Shown in pieces: positions 43,510 to 53,736 of a stretch of DNA of 64,000 nucleotides. Made by a program: the position numbers and the translations under genes. The notes under the pieces were generated by a model, which had not been told where the DNA came from, ran no database searches, and worked only from the letters and a program-made list of their open reading frames with translations. Within the stretch, counting starts at the first letter, position 1. Each line of letters opens with the position of its first letter. The DNA lies in the NCBI RefSeq assembly GCF_005116735.1, contig NZ_SWDB01000003.1, forward strand, positions 1-64,000. The letters run 5' to 3'. Source of the stretch: Thalassotalea mangrovi (lineage in GTDB: Bacteria > Pseudomonadota > Gammaproteobacteria > Enterobacterales > Alteromonadaceae).

Positions 43510-45915
43510 ATGGTCGATGTCCCCTACCAATGGTTGCACTGGTCGCGACAACAACCGCGAAAATTTATCTGTCTGCAAGCAAATCAGACAGGCAGTGAAC
43601 GTTTAGCGACCGAATTGGCACAGGTGTTATTTGGCTATTTTCAATCGCAAAATGATAGCTTTGCGCAATTATCCTCACAAGCACCTGCACCCGTCCATGC
43701 TGTATTCTGGCAAAACAGTCCGCTGCTGGCCGACAAATCCGTAACGTCATTACCCGACGATGTCCTTACCCTCCTCGAACGAAAATTGCTAAGCAAGGAT
43801 AGGCAAACGCCAACGCTTGCCGGCGGTGAATTAAACGGCGATGAATTCCGAATTCGGGTGATAAACGCTCAACAGTACCGCTCACAGTTGGGACAGGAAA
43901 ATCGTTTGCTGGTGATTGACGCGCGGCAGGGCTTTAACCCCGATGCCATTGCAGCATTGTCTGGCACCATTATCGGCGGCGGGGTAGTGGTTGTTATCAT
44001 AGATACACAAATAACGGCTGACTCCATTTCATTAACGCATTTTATCGGTGGCATCGAAAACCGGAGCAACTGTCTTGCCCTGAATCTGACGAGTGCCAAC
44101 GAAAAATCAGAATGGCTGGCACCGTTAACCAGGATGCTGACCTTTCATGATGTAGCCTCAGATCTGCGATCGCTACCTGATTTATCCGATGGTGCTGTTA
44201 ATCAGGCTCAACAGGAAGTCGTTGCAGGTATTGTAAAAGTTGCCTCCGGTAAGCGTGATCGCCCCATGGTGCTGACAGCCGATCGAGGACGTGGCAAAAC
44301 CACGGCGCTGGCACTTGCTAGCAGATATTACCTACAACAGCACTCTACCTCAGCACAATTGATAAAAATCGTGATCACGGCGCCTACACCTCAGGCGGTG
44401 GCGACGTACTTTAGGCATTTGCAGGATAGCGAAGGCTGGCAGGTTAATGGACTAGCCGCCCAGTTTGCCGGGCACCAGGTAAAATTCATGCCGCTGGAAC
44501 AACTTATCGAGGAAAAACAGGATTGCCATTTATTATTGGTCGATGAAGCCGCTGGTATCCCAATACCGCAGCTGTTGTCATTATCGAAGCAATATCATCG
44601 CCTGGTTTTTGCATCTACGGTACATGGGTATGAAGGCGCGGGACGCGGCTTCACTCATAAGTTTTTGCCCTATCTGCGAGCGACTTACCCGGGCACCCGA
44701 CTAGCACAATTGCGTGAACCGGTGCGCTGGTCGGTCAATGATGAGCTCGAACAGCTGTTATTTGAACGCTTTTTTCTCAATGCCTCGCTGGCTGAGTTAC
44801 CGTCTGTGGCATCGTTGCCTATAACGGCGCAGCAATTGCGTTATCGCTGGGGTCATGGCCGGGATTTATTAGACGATGAGCAACTTTTTTCCCAGGTAAT
44901 TGCCTTGCTGGTCAGTGCTCACTATCAAACCAAGCCCTCGGATTTAAAATTAATACTTGATGATCCAAACCTTGTTCTTGGCCTGCAGTTTAGTGAGCTT
45001 TCGACGGCCGAGCAACAAGCGGAGCGCTCGGATACCACTGGCAATAATCACCTATTGGTGGGTGTTGTTTTACTGTTGTTCGAAGGTGGCCTGGCACCTG
45101 AACTGGTGGAGAAAATTAGTCGTGGAGAGCGTCGTATTCCAGGGCATTTCACCCCGCAATCATTGCTTACCCAGGCAAATGCTGACTGGGCGTTTGCTTA
45201 TACATATGGTCGTATTGTCAGGATTGCGGTGCATCCTGATTTACAGAATCAAGGACTTGGCCAGCAGTTGCTGTCAGCGAGTGAGCAATATGCCATAGAA
45301 AGAGACATCAATGGCTTGTCGACCAGTTTTGGGGTTAACTCCACTCTCTTCAACTTCTGGTATCAGGCTGGTTTTCAGATTGCCCGGCTTGGCTTTAGTC
45401 GTGATAAAGCCAGTGGCGAGCACTCGGTACTAATGCTCAAGGCGTTAACGCCTGGGTTGCGAAGCCAGGCGAAAAGATTACAACAACAGTGGCGTGAAAA
45501 CCTTCCCGGTTATTTAAGTGACGAATTTAAAACGTTGCCGGCATCGTTGATGGCGATGATGCTTAGCGCCAGTTCTGATCAACAAAACCTGGGTGTGGCC
45601 GGTGAAAGAGACATTGACGCCGATAATCTGCAGCAACTGCAAAGGTTTATCGATGGTAGCCGGCAGTACAGTTACTGTGTACCGGCATTGCATAAATTAT
45701 TAATGTCGCTGGCAAAAAATGACTATAGTTATGTTAAAAATATTGCCAGCCAGGATGAACCCGAGCGCCATCCACATTCCCTGTTGCTCGCTAAGGTATT
45801 GCAAAAGGTAAGTGTGACAGAACTGGTTAAGCGCGGCGGCGTCAGCGGACAAAAAGCATTGCTACAACAGCTCAAAGATGCCACCCGGGCATTATTATCA
45901 CAACAGACATATTGA
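43510..45915 (+). CDS. tmcA: tRNA(Met) cytidine acetyltransferase
   Basis: An 801-residue enzyme that makes N4-acetylcytidine at the wobble base of elongator tRNA-Met. The helicase-like ATPase domain carries Walker A TADRGRGKTTALAL (about 255-268) and a Walker B-like LLVDEAAGIP. The acetyltransferase (GNAT) domain includes RIAVHPDLQNQGLGQQLL (about 574-591), followed by a tRNA-binding tail. It is longer than the E. coli protein (671), mainly at the N-terminus. ATG 43510 fits; the frame extends to 43396 without good start signals. Confidence 0.93.
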   Translation: MVDVPYQWLHWSRQQPRKFICLQANQTGSERLATELAQVLFGYFQSQNDSFAQLSSQAPAPVHAVFWQNSPLLADKSVTSLPDDVLTLLERKLLSKDRQTPTLAGGELNGDEFRIRVINAQQYRSQLGQENRLLVIDARQGFNPDAIAALSGTIIGGGVVVVIIDTQITADSISLTHFIGGIENRSNCLALNLTSANEKSEWLAPLTRMLTFHDVASDLRSLPDLSDGAVNQAQQEVVAGIVKVASGKRDRPMVLTADRGRGKTTALALASRYYLQQHSTSAQLIKIVITAPTPQAVATYFRHLQDSEGWQVNGLAAQFAGHQVKFMPLEQLIEEKQDCHLLLVDEAAGIPIPQLLSLSKQYHRLVFASTVHGYEGAGRGFTHKFLPYLRATYPGTRLAQLREPVRWSVNDELEQLLFERFFLNASLAELPSVASLPITAQQLRYRWGHGRDLLDDEQLFSQVIALLVSAHYQTKPSDLKLILDDPNLVLGLQFSELSTAEQQAERSDTTGNNHLLVGVVLLLFEGGLAPELVEKISRGERRIPGHFTPQSLLTQANADWAFAYTYGRIVRIAVHPDLQNQGLGQQLLSASEQYAIERDINGLSTSFGVNSTLFNFWYQAGFQIARLGFSRDKASGEHSVLMLKALTPGLRSQAKRLQQQWRENLPGYLSDEFKTLPASLMAMMLSASSDQQNLGVAGERDIDADNLQQLQRFIDGSRQYSYCVPALHKLLMSLAKNDYSYVKNIASQDEPERHPHSLLLAKVLQKVSVTELVKRGGVSGQKALLQQLKDATRALLSQQTY

Positions 45916-45933
45916 CAATAAAATGGTTATCCG

Positions 45934-46815
45934 GTGATTGAAGTTAATAAGTTATCAAAACATTACAGAGACGTAATTGCGGTTGATGACATCAGCTTTA
46001 CGGTAGTCCAGGGACATTGTTTTGGTTTATTGGGGCCCAATGGTGCCGGTAAGACAACGACCATTGAAATTATGGAAGGGATCCTGACTCCAACTCATGG
46101 AACCGTTGAATTTGCCGGCGTTAATGCACAGGAAGTGAGCCAGCATATTGGCATTCAGTTTCAGCATACGGCACTGCAAGACTACCTGAGTGTGAAAGAG
46201 ACCCTTAACCTGTTTAAATCTTTTTACCAACGTTCTGTTGATATCGAAACTCTGGTGCAATGGTGTGATCTGCAGGATATTATCGACCGCGATAATCGTT
46301 TGTTATCCGGCGGTCAACGGCAGCGCTTGCTACTGGCATTGGCGTTGATTAATGACCCGCAAATTGTATTTCTGGATGAACCCACCACAGGACTGGATCC
46401 GCAGTCGCGTCGCCATTTCTGGCAACTGATTGAAAACATCAAGGAGCAACACAAAACCGTCATTCTCACCACCCATTACATGGATGAAGCGCAGCAATTG
46501 TGTGATCAGATTGTGATTATGGACCACGGAAAAATCATAGAGCAGGGCTCTCCGAAAGCCTTGCTCGAGCGTCACTTTGATCAGGTGTTTCTGACTTTGC
46601 CAACGCAGGGACTGGATACCCGCATCCTGTCGGATTTATTTCAACCAGGGCAATGGCAGATTATCAAAGAACGGGTGGAGATTGCCACCGAGCATGTGGA
46701 AGATACGGTGAAAAGCCTGATTCAGGCGAACGTGCCATTGACAGGCCTGCACGTAAAGTCGGCAAATCTAGACGATTTATTTTTAAAACTGACCGGCCAT
46801 AGTTTGCGAGGATAA
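45934..46815 (+). CDS. ABC transporter ATP-binding protein (ABC-2 exporter)
   Basis: A 293-residue ATPase. Walker A GPNGAGKTT is at about 34-42, the signature LSGGQRQRLLLALALI is at about 124-139, and Walker B is IVFLDEPTTGLDP. The C-terminal region of about 85 residues is typical for drug- or export-type ABC-2 pumps. The start is GTG 45934, 18 bp after tmcA. Coupled to its permease by a one-base overlap. Substrate unknown. Confidence 0.92.
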   Translation: MIEVNKLSKHYRDVIAVDDISFTVVQGHCFGLLGPNGAGKTTTIEIMEGILTPTHGTVEFAGVNAQEVSQHIGIQFQHTALQDYLSVKETLNLFKSFYQRSVDIETLVQWCDLQDIIDRDNRLLSGGQRQRLLLALALINDPQIVFLDEPTTGLDPQSRRHFWQLIENIKEQHKTVILTTHYMDEAQQLCDQIVIMDHGKIIEQGSPKALLERHFDQVFLTLPTQGLDTRILSDLFQPGQWQIIKERVEIATEHVEDTVKSLIQANVPLTGLHVKSANLDDLFLKLTGHSLRG

Positions 46816-47825
46816 TGATGTTTAGTGGCAAGCGATTTTGGGCGGTAGTGAAAGCACGCAATCTCGAATTTTTTCGCGATAAATCGTCGCTGGGCTGGAA
46901 CCTGCTGTTCCCAGTATTATTGCTGGCGATTTTTGCCCTGGTGTTTTCAGGTGATGGCCGCAGCGTCTATAAAGTTGGGGTGCTGGACAAAGATCCGCAA
47001 TCGTTAACCTTTCTTAATACTCGTTATATCGACTTTATTGATTATCAACAAATTGATAAGGCAAAAATTAAATTGCAGCAACATGAAATTGATTTGATTA
47101 TCGATCAGGGGCGCAGTGAGTATTGGGTGAATGAGGAGTCTCCAAAAGGATACCTGGTGGAAAAGATGTTCCTTAGTGAGCAGCTCGCCTATGTCCGAAA
47201 AACTACGCAGGGGCGAGCGATTCGTTACATCGACTGGGTTTTACCGGGCATTCTGGGCATGAATATTATGTTTTCCTGTCTGTTTGGAGTGGGTTATGTG
47301 ATTGTCAGGTATCGCAAAAATTCGGTACTAAAACGGCTGAAAGCTACGCCTTTGTCGGCGCTGGAATTTGTCTCAGCGCAATTGGCATCAAGGTTATTCA
47401 TTGTACTGTTTATGGCAACCGTGGTTTATGTGGGTTGTGACCTGGTATTTGACTTCTACATGCTCGGCAGTTACTTCGACTTGTTTATCGTTGCTCTGAT
47501 TGGTGCCATGAGTCTGATTTCCCTTGGCCTGGTGATCTCGACCCGTAGTAAAAGTGAAGAGTTGGTGGGCGGCCTGTTAAATATGGCGACCTGGCCGATG
47601 ATGTTGTTGTCTGGGGTCTGGTTTTCTCTGGAAGGTGCACCACAAATTGTGAAAACCATCGCCGCCGTGTTTCCGCTAACGCATTTGGTGTCAGCAGGAC
47701 GCAAGATCATTACCGAAGGGGCAAGTTTGAGTGATATTCAGTGGGAGTTGTCAGTGCTGGTAGCAATGACGGCAGTATTTTTACTGCTAAGTGCCTGGTT
47801 ATTTAGCTGGGATGGTGACCGTTAA
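46815..47825 (+). CDS. ABC-2 type transporter permease
   Basis: A 336-residue inner-membrane protein. One helix at about 25-43, a long extracytoplasmic loop (about 50-130), then five helices (about 138-160, 195-215, 224-250, 255-280, 310-330). This matches ABC2_membrane exporters. Shares its first base with the stop of the ATPase gene. The substrate (drug, lipid or polysaccharide) cannot be decided. Confidence 0.9.
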   Translation: MMFSGKRFWAVVKARNLEFFRDKSSLGWNLLFPVLLLAIFALVFSGDGRSVYKVGVLDKDPQSLTFLNTRYIDFIDYQQIDKAKIKLQQHEIDLIIDQGRSEYWVNEESPKGYLVEKMFLSEQLAYVRKTTQGRAIRYIDWVLPGILGMNIMFSCLFGVGYVIVRYRKNSVLKRLKATPLSALEFVSAQLASRLFIVLFMATVVYVGCDLVFDFYMLGSYFDLFIVALIGAMSLISLGLVISTRSKSEELVGGLLNMATWPMMLLSGVWFSLEGAPQIVKTIAAVFPLTHLVSAGRKIITEGASLSDIQWELSVLVAMTAVFLLLSAWLFSWDGDR

Positions 47826-47856
47826 CGGTCACCATCATAGCCTTAATGGCCCGGGA

Positions 47857-48933
47857 TTATTCTGCTTTCGCTAAGCAATGCTCAATCGATACTGACAGCA
47901 ACTGTTTGGCATTTTGTGGCTCTTGTTCCTGTTGTACATATTCCTGACTGGCGGTAACTTTATCGCCCCATTTTATGTACGCAGCACCCCAGGTTAAACC
48001 AGCACCGAATGCAGCACTCATAATATTATCACCGGGTTTCACTTTGCCTTGCTCCAGCGCTTCACACAGGGCAATTGGCACTGTTGCCGCGGAGGTGTTT
48101 CCATAATTCTGGATATTGACCATGACCTGATCATCGCGCAATTTTAATTTGCTTTGCAGGGTCTCAATAATTCGTACGTTGGCCTGATGAGGCACCAGTA
48201 GATCAACGTCTTCAACACTCAAACCGGCTTGTTGCATAACATTTTCGGTTGCCTGACCCATGCCACGCACGGCGCGCTTGAAAATATCCTGCCCCTGAAA
48301 TGCGATGTCCAGTGCCGATGGCGGATTGACATAACGATCCATATCGGTACCAAAGTTAGTAATTGACAGAATATCTCGGGCGTTTGAGTCGCACCCCAGT
48401 TTTGCATTCAATAACCCACAAGGTTTATCCGTTGCTTCAAGGATCACCGCACCGGCGCCATCGCCAAATAATACCGCCGTATCGCGTTTCGCCCAGTTAA
48501 TAAACCAGCTCATCCGCTCAGCACCAATTACCAGTGCTTTTTTTGCCGCTCCAAAACGAATTTGCGCGGTAGCATTTTGTAATGCGTAGAGAAAGCCGGT
48601 ACAGGCCGAGCTTAAATCAAAACAGGCAGCGTTGTTACTGCCCAATAACTGCTGAACCCGTGAAGCAGTATTGGGAACCAGAGTGTCAGGACAGGAAGTC
48701 GCAACAATAATTAAGTCCAGCTCACTGGCATCAATGCCGGCGCTGGCCAGGGCGTGTTTTGCCGCCAATGCTGACATTTCTGCGGTATTAATATGTGAAA
48801 TGCGACGTTCCTTAATGCCCGTGCGGGTGCGAATCCACTCATCTGAGGTTTCGATAAAGGTTGCCAGATCGTCATTGGTTAAGATGGCCGGTGGAGTGTA
48901 CTTCCCCCAACCCGTAATTTCAGCATATTGCAT
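47857..48933 (-). CDS. 3-oxoacyl-ACP synthase III family protein (FabH-like)
   Basis: A 358-residue KAS III enzyme that condenses an acyl-CoA starter with malonyl-ACP. The catalytic triad is complete: Cys in [10 protein letters not shown] (about 119), His in VPHQANVRI (about 265) and Asn in NYGNTSAAT (about 295). It is longer than E. coli FabH by about 40 residues, at the C-terminus and in loops. ATG 48933 has AGGTG upstream. It stands alone, away from the fab cluster, so it may be a second FabH with a different starter specificity. Confidence 0.9.
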   Translation of the reverse strand: MQYAEITGWGKYTPPAILTNDDLATFIETSDEWIRTRTGIKERRISHINTAEMSALAAKHALASAGIDASELDLIIVATSCPDTLVPNTASRVQQLLGSNNAACFDLSSACTGFLYALQNATAQIRFGAAKKALVIGAERMSWFINWAKRDTAVLFGDGAGAVILEATDKPCGLLNAKLGCDSNARDILSITNFGTDMDRYVNPPSALDIAFQGQDIFKRAVRGMGQATENVMQQAGLSVEDVDLLVPHQANVRIIETLQSKLKLRDDQVMVNIQNYGNTSAATVPIALCEALEQGKVKPGDNIMSAAFGAGLTWGAAYIKWGDKVTASQEYVQQEQEPQNAKQLLSVSIEHCLAKAE

Positions 48934-49117
48934 AAGAACACCTAATATCACCCGCTAAGTCAATTGACTAAACAGGGCAGAAAACTTCGAATAATGGGTT
49001 AGTTTAATGACAATTGCCGACAAGTTAAAGGAAATACTTGTAATCCCTGCGCAGCCGAATCCTGTCAAATCAAGGAATCTCGGCCACTATCGCAAGTCGT
49101 TGAAGACCGATGAGCGA

Positions 49118-49771
49118 TTATCCCATCAGATACAGGTAGACTGCCAAAAAGTGGCAGCAACTGCCGGCCAACACAAAAACGTGCCAGATGGCGTGATTAA
49201 ATGGAATTTTTTTAAACGCGTAAAATACGGCTCCCAGGGTATAAGCCGCACCGCCACTGGCCAGTAAAATTAATCCCCCGGTCGCGACATTGGCGATCAT
49301 CTGTGGCATGGCAATCACCACCAGCCATCCCATCAATAAATAGGTAGCCAGAGAAAGTTTTGGGAATCGCTGGCGAAAAGCCACTTTAAATAAAATACCG
49401 GCAATTGCCAGGGTCCAGACCACGGAAAGAATGGCGTAGCCCCAGGCGCCCTCTAGCGAAATCAGCATAAACGGGGTGTAAGTGCCAGCGATTAGTAGAT
49501 ATATGGCACAATGATCGACGAGCTTGAGCACCGATTTAGTCGATTGATGAGTAATGCTGTGATACAGGGTGGATGCCAGAAACAGCGCTATCATCGAACT
49601 GCCATATATAATGGCACTGGTTAGCTGGGTAGCGTTGGTTGCCACCATGATCATTAATGTTAAAGCGGCAACGCTGAGTAAAGCACCAATACCATGGGTG
49701 ATGGAATTAACCAGCTCTTCAATAAGCGAGTAACCGTGACGGAGATTTTCCTGTAGCGAGTGGGTGGTCAT
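49118..49771 (-). CDS. hemolysin III family membrane protein (PAQR-like)
   Basis: A 217-residue protein with seven hydrophobic helices. Family hallmarks are the EELVNSITHGIGALLS N-terminal segment, the SSMIALFLASTLYHSIT segment with metal-binding His, and the C-terminal FNHAIWHVFVLAGSCCHF with two more His. Homologues are known as YqfA/Hly-III; true haemolysis is doubtful. ATG 49771 avoids a non-conserved 17-residue extension. Confidence 0.92.
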   Translation of the reverse strand: MTTHSLQENLRHGYSLIEELVNSITHGIGALLSVAALTLMIMVATNATQLTSAIIYGSSMIALFLASTLYHSITHQSTKSVLKLVDHCAIYLLIAGTYTPFMLISLEGAWGYAILSVVWTLAIAGILFKVAFRQRFPKLSLATYLLMGWLVVIAMPQMIANVATGGLILLASGGAAYTLGAVFYAFKKIPFNHAIWHVFVLAGSCCHFLAVYLYLMG

Positions 49772-49940
49772 AAACGCCCCTGAAATCGATGAAGATAAAA
49801 TCAGATTATGCGCTGAAGCCAAGGGGATTTCAAATGGGGAAGTGCAGAGGATTGAGGTTTAAAGAAGGGTAACCGGCCTGGTGAAAGTCACTCATTTCCG
49901 GAAACCCAACGTTGTGTTTTGGTAGCAGAACTTACCAGTC

Positions 49941-50114
49941 TTAACTTTCTTCCAGTAAATATTCCAGTGAGTTATCGTAACTGTGTAGTTCTTTTTCGAG
50001 AGCGAGTTTTTCCTTAAATTGTTCTATCTCACGCCATTTTCGCTTTTTGCTCGAGTTTGTTTTTGTTTTAGTTTTGCCTTCGACAATTTCCATTAAGCTA
50101 TCAATTGGATCCAT
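49941..50114 (-). CDS. DUF3545-family small protein
   Basis: A 57-residue protein read directly from the sequence: it starts MDPIDSLMEIVEG, has a basic core KKRKWREIEQFKEKLALEK and ends LEYLLEES. The KKRKWREIE motif is the DUF3545 signature in gammaproteobacteria. GGAG lies 10 bp before ATG 50114. It is a short acidic-basic-acidic helical protein; no function is known. No other gene overlaps it. Confidence 0.85.
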   Translation of the reverse strand: MDPIDSLMEIVEGKTKTKTNSSKKRKWREIEQFKEKLALEKELHSYDNSLEYLLEES

Positions 50115-50212
50115 AATAAACTAGCTCCTGCATTACAATTGATTACAATGACACTTTTTTAATATCACAAAAAAAATTTTTATAAAACCATTTTTTCGCC
50201 AAAAAAATGCAC

Positions 50213-50241
50213 AAAAAAAGCGGTTAAAAACCGCTTTTTTT
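50213..50241. terminator. bidirectional Rho-independent terminator
   Basis: GCGGTT and AACCGC (50220-50225, 50229-50234) pair with an AAA loop and are flanked by A7 and T7 runs. It ends talB (minus strand) and can block read-through between it and the DUF3545 gene. Confidence 0.88.
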
Positions 50242-50316
50242 GTTGGATTATTAGGCAGGATGCAGGGTCTGTCGATATCTTAGTGAGTCGTAAACTTACA
50301 TTTTTCACTATAGCGT

Positions 50317-51270
50317 TTATAACAGTTTGCGTAATTTTTGCTCAAGTTTGATTTGATCAACGGTGAAGCCGCGAATGCCTTCTGCTAATTTTTCCGTCGC
50401 CATCGCATCTTCATTCATCATCCAGCGAAATTGTTGCTCGCTTAGTTTGTCTTCAGCGGGTACCGTTGTATTAGCCGGGTAAAGCTTTTGTTCAACGGTG
50501 TCACCAGACTGCGCCAGTTCCGCCAGAAGTGCAGGACTTATGGTCAGGCGATCGCACCCGGCCAATTCCAGTATCTCGTCTTTGTTGCGAAAGCTTGCAC
50601 CCATCACAATGGTGCGATAACCGTGCTGTTTGTAGTAATTGTATATTTGAGTAACCGATACAACGCCAGGATCCTCTGCTGCTGGATAACTTTCCTTGCC
50701 GGTGGATTTTTTATACCAGTCGAGAATTCGACCTACAAATGGCGAAATCAGATAAACGCCGGCTTCGGCGCAGGCCTGTGCCTGAGCAAAGCTAAATAAT
50801 AAGGTCAGGTTACAATTAATCCCCTGTTGTTCAAGTTGCTCTGCGGCACGAATGCCTTCCCAGGTCGAAGCAATTTTGATCAGAATTTTATCTTTACTGA
50901 CTCCGTGTTGTTCGTACAGGGCAATGAGTTTTTGTGCTTTCGCGACCGTAGCCTCGGTATCAAAAGACAAACGTGAATCGACTTCGGTGGAAATGCGGCC
51001 AGGGACAATTTTTAAAATTTCAACGCCGGTTAATACCGAAAACATATCCGCGGCTTCAATAATCTGAGCATCGGCATCATCAGCGTTTTCCTTGCCATAG
51101 GCAATCGCTTTTTCCAGTAACACCTGATAGCTCTCTAAGTCAGAAGCTTTAAGCAGTAGTGAAGGGTTGGTCGTTGCATCCTCGGGTTGAAAACGGGCGA
51201 TCGCATCCACGTCGCCAGTATCGGCTACGACGGTGGTCATTGCTTTTAATTGAGATAACTGATCGGTCAT
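50317..51270 (-). CDS. talB: transaldolase
   Basis: A 317-residue enzyme of the pentose phosphate pathway, the same length as E. coli TalB. The Schiff-base lysine lies in [12 protein letters not shown] (about residue 132). [11 protein letters not shown] near the N-terminus and [18 protein letters not shown] near the C-terminus are intact. ATG 51270 gives the conserved MTDQLSQLK start. A terminator lies 76 bp downstream. Confidence 0.97.
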   Translation of the reverse strand: MTDQLSQLKAMTTVVADTGDVDAIARFQPEDATTNPSLLLKASDLESYQVLLEKAIAYGKENADDADAQIIEAADMFSVLTGVEILKIVPGRISTEVDSRLSFDTEATVAKAQKLIALYEQHGVSKDKILIKIASTWEGIRAAEQLEQQGINCNLTLLFSFAQAQACAEAGVYLISPFVGRILDWYKKSTGKESYPAAEDPGVVSVTQIYNYYKQHGYRTIVMGASFRNKDEILELAGCDRLTISPALLAELAQSGDTVEQKLYPANTTVPAEDKLSEQQFRWMMNEDAMATEKLAEGIRGFTVDQIKLEQKLRKLL

Positions 51271-51496
51271 TGTCCTGTCCTTAAAGAGTGTCGCTGCATC
51301 CATTGAAACCAATATTGGTGAGCTTTACAAGAGATAATAGAGTAAATAATCGAATATATTATGATTATTATTATTGGGGAAGATTGCCACAATTCAACAT
51401 TGATGAACCTGGGTCACCGGTCGCAGATAACTTTTCATTGATATCATGTTATAGTCTGACAAAATTTACAGTCGTTAAATCATTGGAAGTTAGATA

Positions 51497-52267
51497 ATGC
51501 TTATTGTTGTATCTCCGGCAAAGAACCTGGATTATGAATCGCCGCTTACCACCGAACACTTCAGCCAGCCAGAATTACTCGATGACAGTCAGGAATTAAT
51601 CGAACGTTGTCGTCAGTTAACCCCGGCAGAATTATCGTCACTTATGTCAATTAGCGATAAACTTGCTGGCCTGAATGCAGCGAGGTTTGGCGAGTGGCAC
51701 CTGCCATTCACACCGGACAACGCCCGACCTGCCGTATTGGCGTTTAACGGAGATGTATACACAGGATTGGATGCGAAAACATTCAGCGAAGTTGATTTTG
51801 AGTTTGCGCAGCAGAATCTGAGAATTCTATCCGGCCTTTACGGGGTGCTGAAACCACTGGATTTAATGCAGGCTTACCGCCTGGAGATGGGCACTAAGTT
51901 GGATAATAACCGGGGCGCGAATCTTTACCAGTTCTGGGGTGATATCGTCACTAATAAGCTTAATGAAACATTAGCTCATGAGGACGATTCGGTTCTGATT
52001 AATCTCGCATCGAATGAATACTTCAAAGTGGTTAAGAAGAAAAAACTCGATGCAACGGTGATCACCCCAGCATTTAAAGACTGGAAGAATGGTGAGTACA
52101 AAATGATTAGCTTTTTCGCCAAAAAAGCCCGCGGTTTAATGGCCAGGTATATCATCCAAAACCAGTTAACCGAGGTGGAACAGCTAAAAGGCTTTGATCT
52201 TGACGGCTATCAGTACAATGAGGCTATGTCTACGGATGCAACGCCGGTCTTTACTCGTAAGCAATAA
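51497..52267 (+). CDS. yaaA: peroxide stress protein YaaA
   Basis: A 256-residue DUF328 protein. Start [17 protein letters not shown] and the [33 protein letters not shown] and [17 protein letters not shown] segments match YaaA, which lowers free intracellular iron during peroxide stress and binds DNA. GGAAGTTAG precedes the start. It is divergent from talB, 226 bp apart. In E. coli yaaA lies near talB too, so the neighbourhood is conserved. Confidence 0.96.
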   Translation: MLIVVSPAKNLDYESPLTTEHFSQPELLDDSQELIERCRQLTPAELSSLMSISDKLAGLNAARFGEWHLPFTPDNARPAVLAFNGDVYTGLDAKTFSEVDFEFAQQNLRILSGLYGVLKPLDLMQAYRLEMGTKLDNNRGANLYQFWGDIVTNKLNETLAHEDDSVLINLASNEYFKVVKKKKLDATVITPAFKDWKNGEYKMISFFAKKARGLMARYIIQNQLTEVEQLKGFDLDGYQYNEAMSTDATPVFTRKQ

Positions 52268-52322
52268 AGTTCACAACCAAACTGCGTTTGCCTCTGTTGT
52301 CGGTAGCAGACTGACGTTCAGT

Positions 52323-52351
52323 CAGAAAACCTGTCGAGTTCAGGTTTTCTG
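52323..52351 (+). terminator. hairpin after yaaA
   Basis: CAGAAAACCTG and CAGGTTTTCTG form a perfect 11-bp stem with a 7-nt loop and a short T-run. It is a likely terminator for yaaA. Confidence 0.65.
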
Positions 52352-52715
52352 TTTGCCGCCAGTGCGCAAGCTCAAGCCAGTTAATTTACCACTTTCTTAT
52401 AGATACACCGTCTTTCCACTTTTTTGACCCAGTTCTCATGTCGCCTGTTGGATAATGTACAGGACGTACTAATGCAATTGGCTTCATGGATGAATACTTT
52501 CTATCTGCGACGGCTCAATTAAAACAGGCAGCGTAGTAGGTCACATGCTCGTTTGCGTTGCTTAGCACTATCCGGTAATTTAATAAACCGGCCAGCGACC
52601 GAGAAGAGCGATTAGCAGTTATATACTCAGTTTGAAACGACTGAAGAGAAGCAATGCTCTGGCAGAGACTAAAAGCCGAAAATATAAAGCACATTTTAAA
52701 AAGTAAGGAACACTT
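52352..52715. other. intergenic stretch without a recognisable gene
   Basis: No coding potential that I trust. A short CCGGT/ACCGG inverted repeat lies at 52572-52591. The stretch separates the core genes to its left from the accessory-looking genes at 52716 and 53277. Confidence 0.5.
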
Positions 52716-53183
52716 TTGAATAAATTCGCGTTAACACTATTAATCTCTCTTAACCTTTCATTAGTGGCCGAGTCGGCTGCAGAAGATACCTTCACTTTCG
52801 GCTTAGGGGCAGGAAGTTTATACAGTGGCTTGGGTGCCAATGTTGGGATACAAACTAAAAAAGATATTAAGTACCTTGCTGTTGGTTGCGTCTCTTATTC
52901 TTCAATGTATGGAGCAACATGTGGAGTCGGAGCAGGCTGGGTTCATACCGATATATTTAACTTTCAAACGCCAAACCATGGCCTGGGCATATACGTAGGT
53001 ATCGTAGGTGACCAATACGATTATTTTGATCGCGATGCCGTTTACGGGGCTGGGGTTGGCTATCACTATTTCTTCAGTGGTATAGATAAATCAGGAGTAA
53101 ATCTGGGATTCACTGCTACTGGAGCCGACTCGAAAGATGGATTTGATTTGGGTGGGATGTTTCAACTTGGCTACCAATTTTAA
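52716..53183 (+). CDS. exported beta-barrel-like protein of unknown function
   Basis: A 155-residue protein. It has a signal peptide (about 1-22, ending ESAAED), then a glycine- and aromatic-rich pattern of alternating residues (FGLGAGSLYSGLGANVG, GVGAGWVHTD, AVYGAGVGYHYFF), ending in an aromatic Phe (LGYQF). This is typical of small outer-membrane beta-barrels. The start is TTG 52716 with AAGGA at good spacing. No family recognised. Its neighbour at 53277 and the hairpin array beyond suggest an accessory insert. Confidence 0.65.
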   Translation: MNKFALTLLISLNLSLVAESAAEDTFTFGLGAGSLYSGLGANVGIQTKKDIKYLAVGCVSYSSMYGATCGVGAGWVHTDIFNFQTPNHGLGIYVGIVGDQYDYFDRDAVYGAGVGYHYFFSGIDKSGVNLGFTATGADSKDGFDLGGMFQLGYQF

Positions 53184-53276
53184 CTTTCAGGTATCAAGTA
53201 GTCAGAGGCTGTAACGAGCGAGCAGCAGTCACTCAGCTACTGTCATAAGAATAAACTGTTAGGTGTTACATAAGTC

Positions 53277-53723
53277 ATGAAAAAAATATCAGGTTCAACA
53301 TTCTATTTTAAAAAGCTATTTCCAACAGTATGGTTTGGCTTTTTATTTATCTTTTTTATTACATCTCTTTCTTCGGGAGCTTCTCAAGAATCATTAATGT
53401 TTCTCATAATGCCTATTTTTATGGCTGGTTTTGGTTTTATTTTGTTTAAAAAGCTAGTTTGGGATTTAGCCGATGAGGTAATTGATCTGGGCGATCATTT
53501 ATTATTTAAAAAAGGCTCTAAAGAACAAAGGGTTTATTTTAAAGATATGATCAACATTAATCACCAAATGAGTTCACCCGAAAAGATCACTATCCATACA
53601 AGGGAAACAGGTGCTATTGGTAATGAAGTGTCTTTTAATCCACCAACAAGGTTTAATCCTCTAGCAAAAAATCCAATTTATAAAGAATTAATAGCTAGAA
53701 TGGATAGTGCCCGTAACACCTAG
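53277..53723 (+). CDS. small membrane protein of cassette-like type
   Basis: A 148-residue protein with two N-terminal helices (about 15-33 and 39-57) followed by a soluble domain (WDLADEVIDLGDHLLFKKGS). The AT-rich base use is clearly lower in GC than its neighbours. The coding region is flanked by an exact 10-bp inverted repeat: TAGGTGTTAC at 53260-53269 and GTAACACCTA at 53713-53722, the second overlapping the stop codon. Similar two-helix proteins are common in integron cassettes from marine bacteria (from memory). Function unknown; an integrase is not in the window. Confidence 0.7.
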   Translation: MKKISGSTFYFKKLFPTVWFGFLFIFFITSLSSGASQESLMFLIMPIFMAGFGFILFKKLVWDLADEVIDLGDHLLFKKGSKEQRVYFKDMININHQMSSPEKITIHTRETGAIGNEVSFNPPTRFNPLAKNPIYKELIARMDSARNT

Positions 53724-53736
53724 AAATCATCGTATA

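Noticed and set aside
52716..53276. attC recombination site between the 52716 and 53277 genes
   Set aside because: GTTAGGTG is present but I could not find the partner R'' and L boxes with proper pairing; kept only as a weak hint in the findings.
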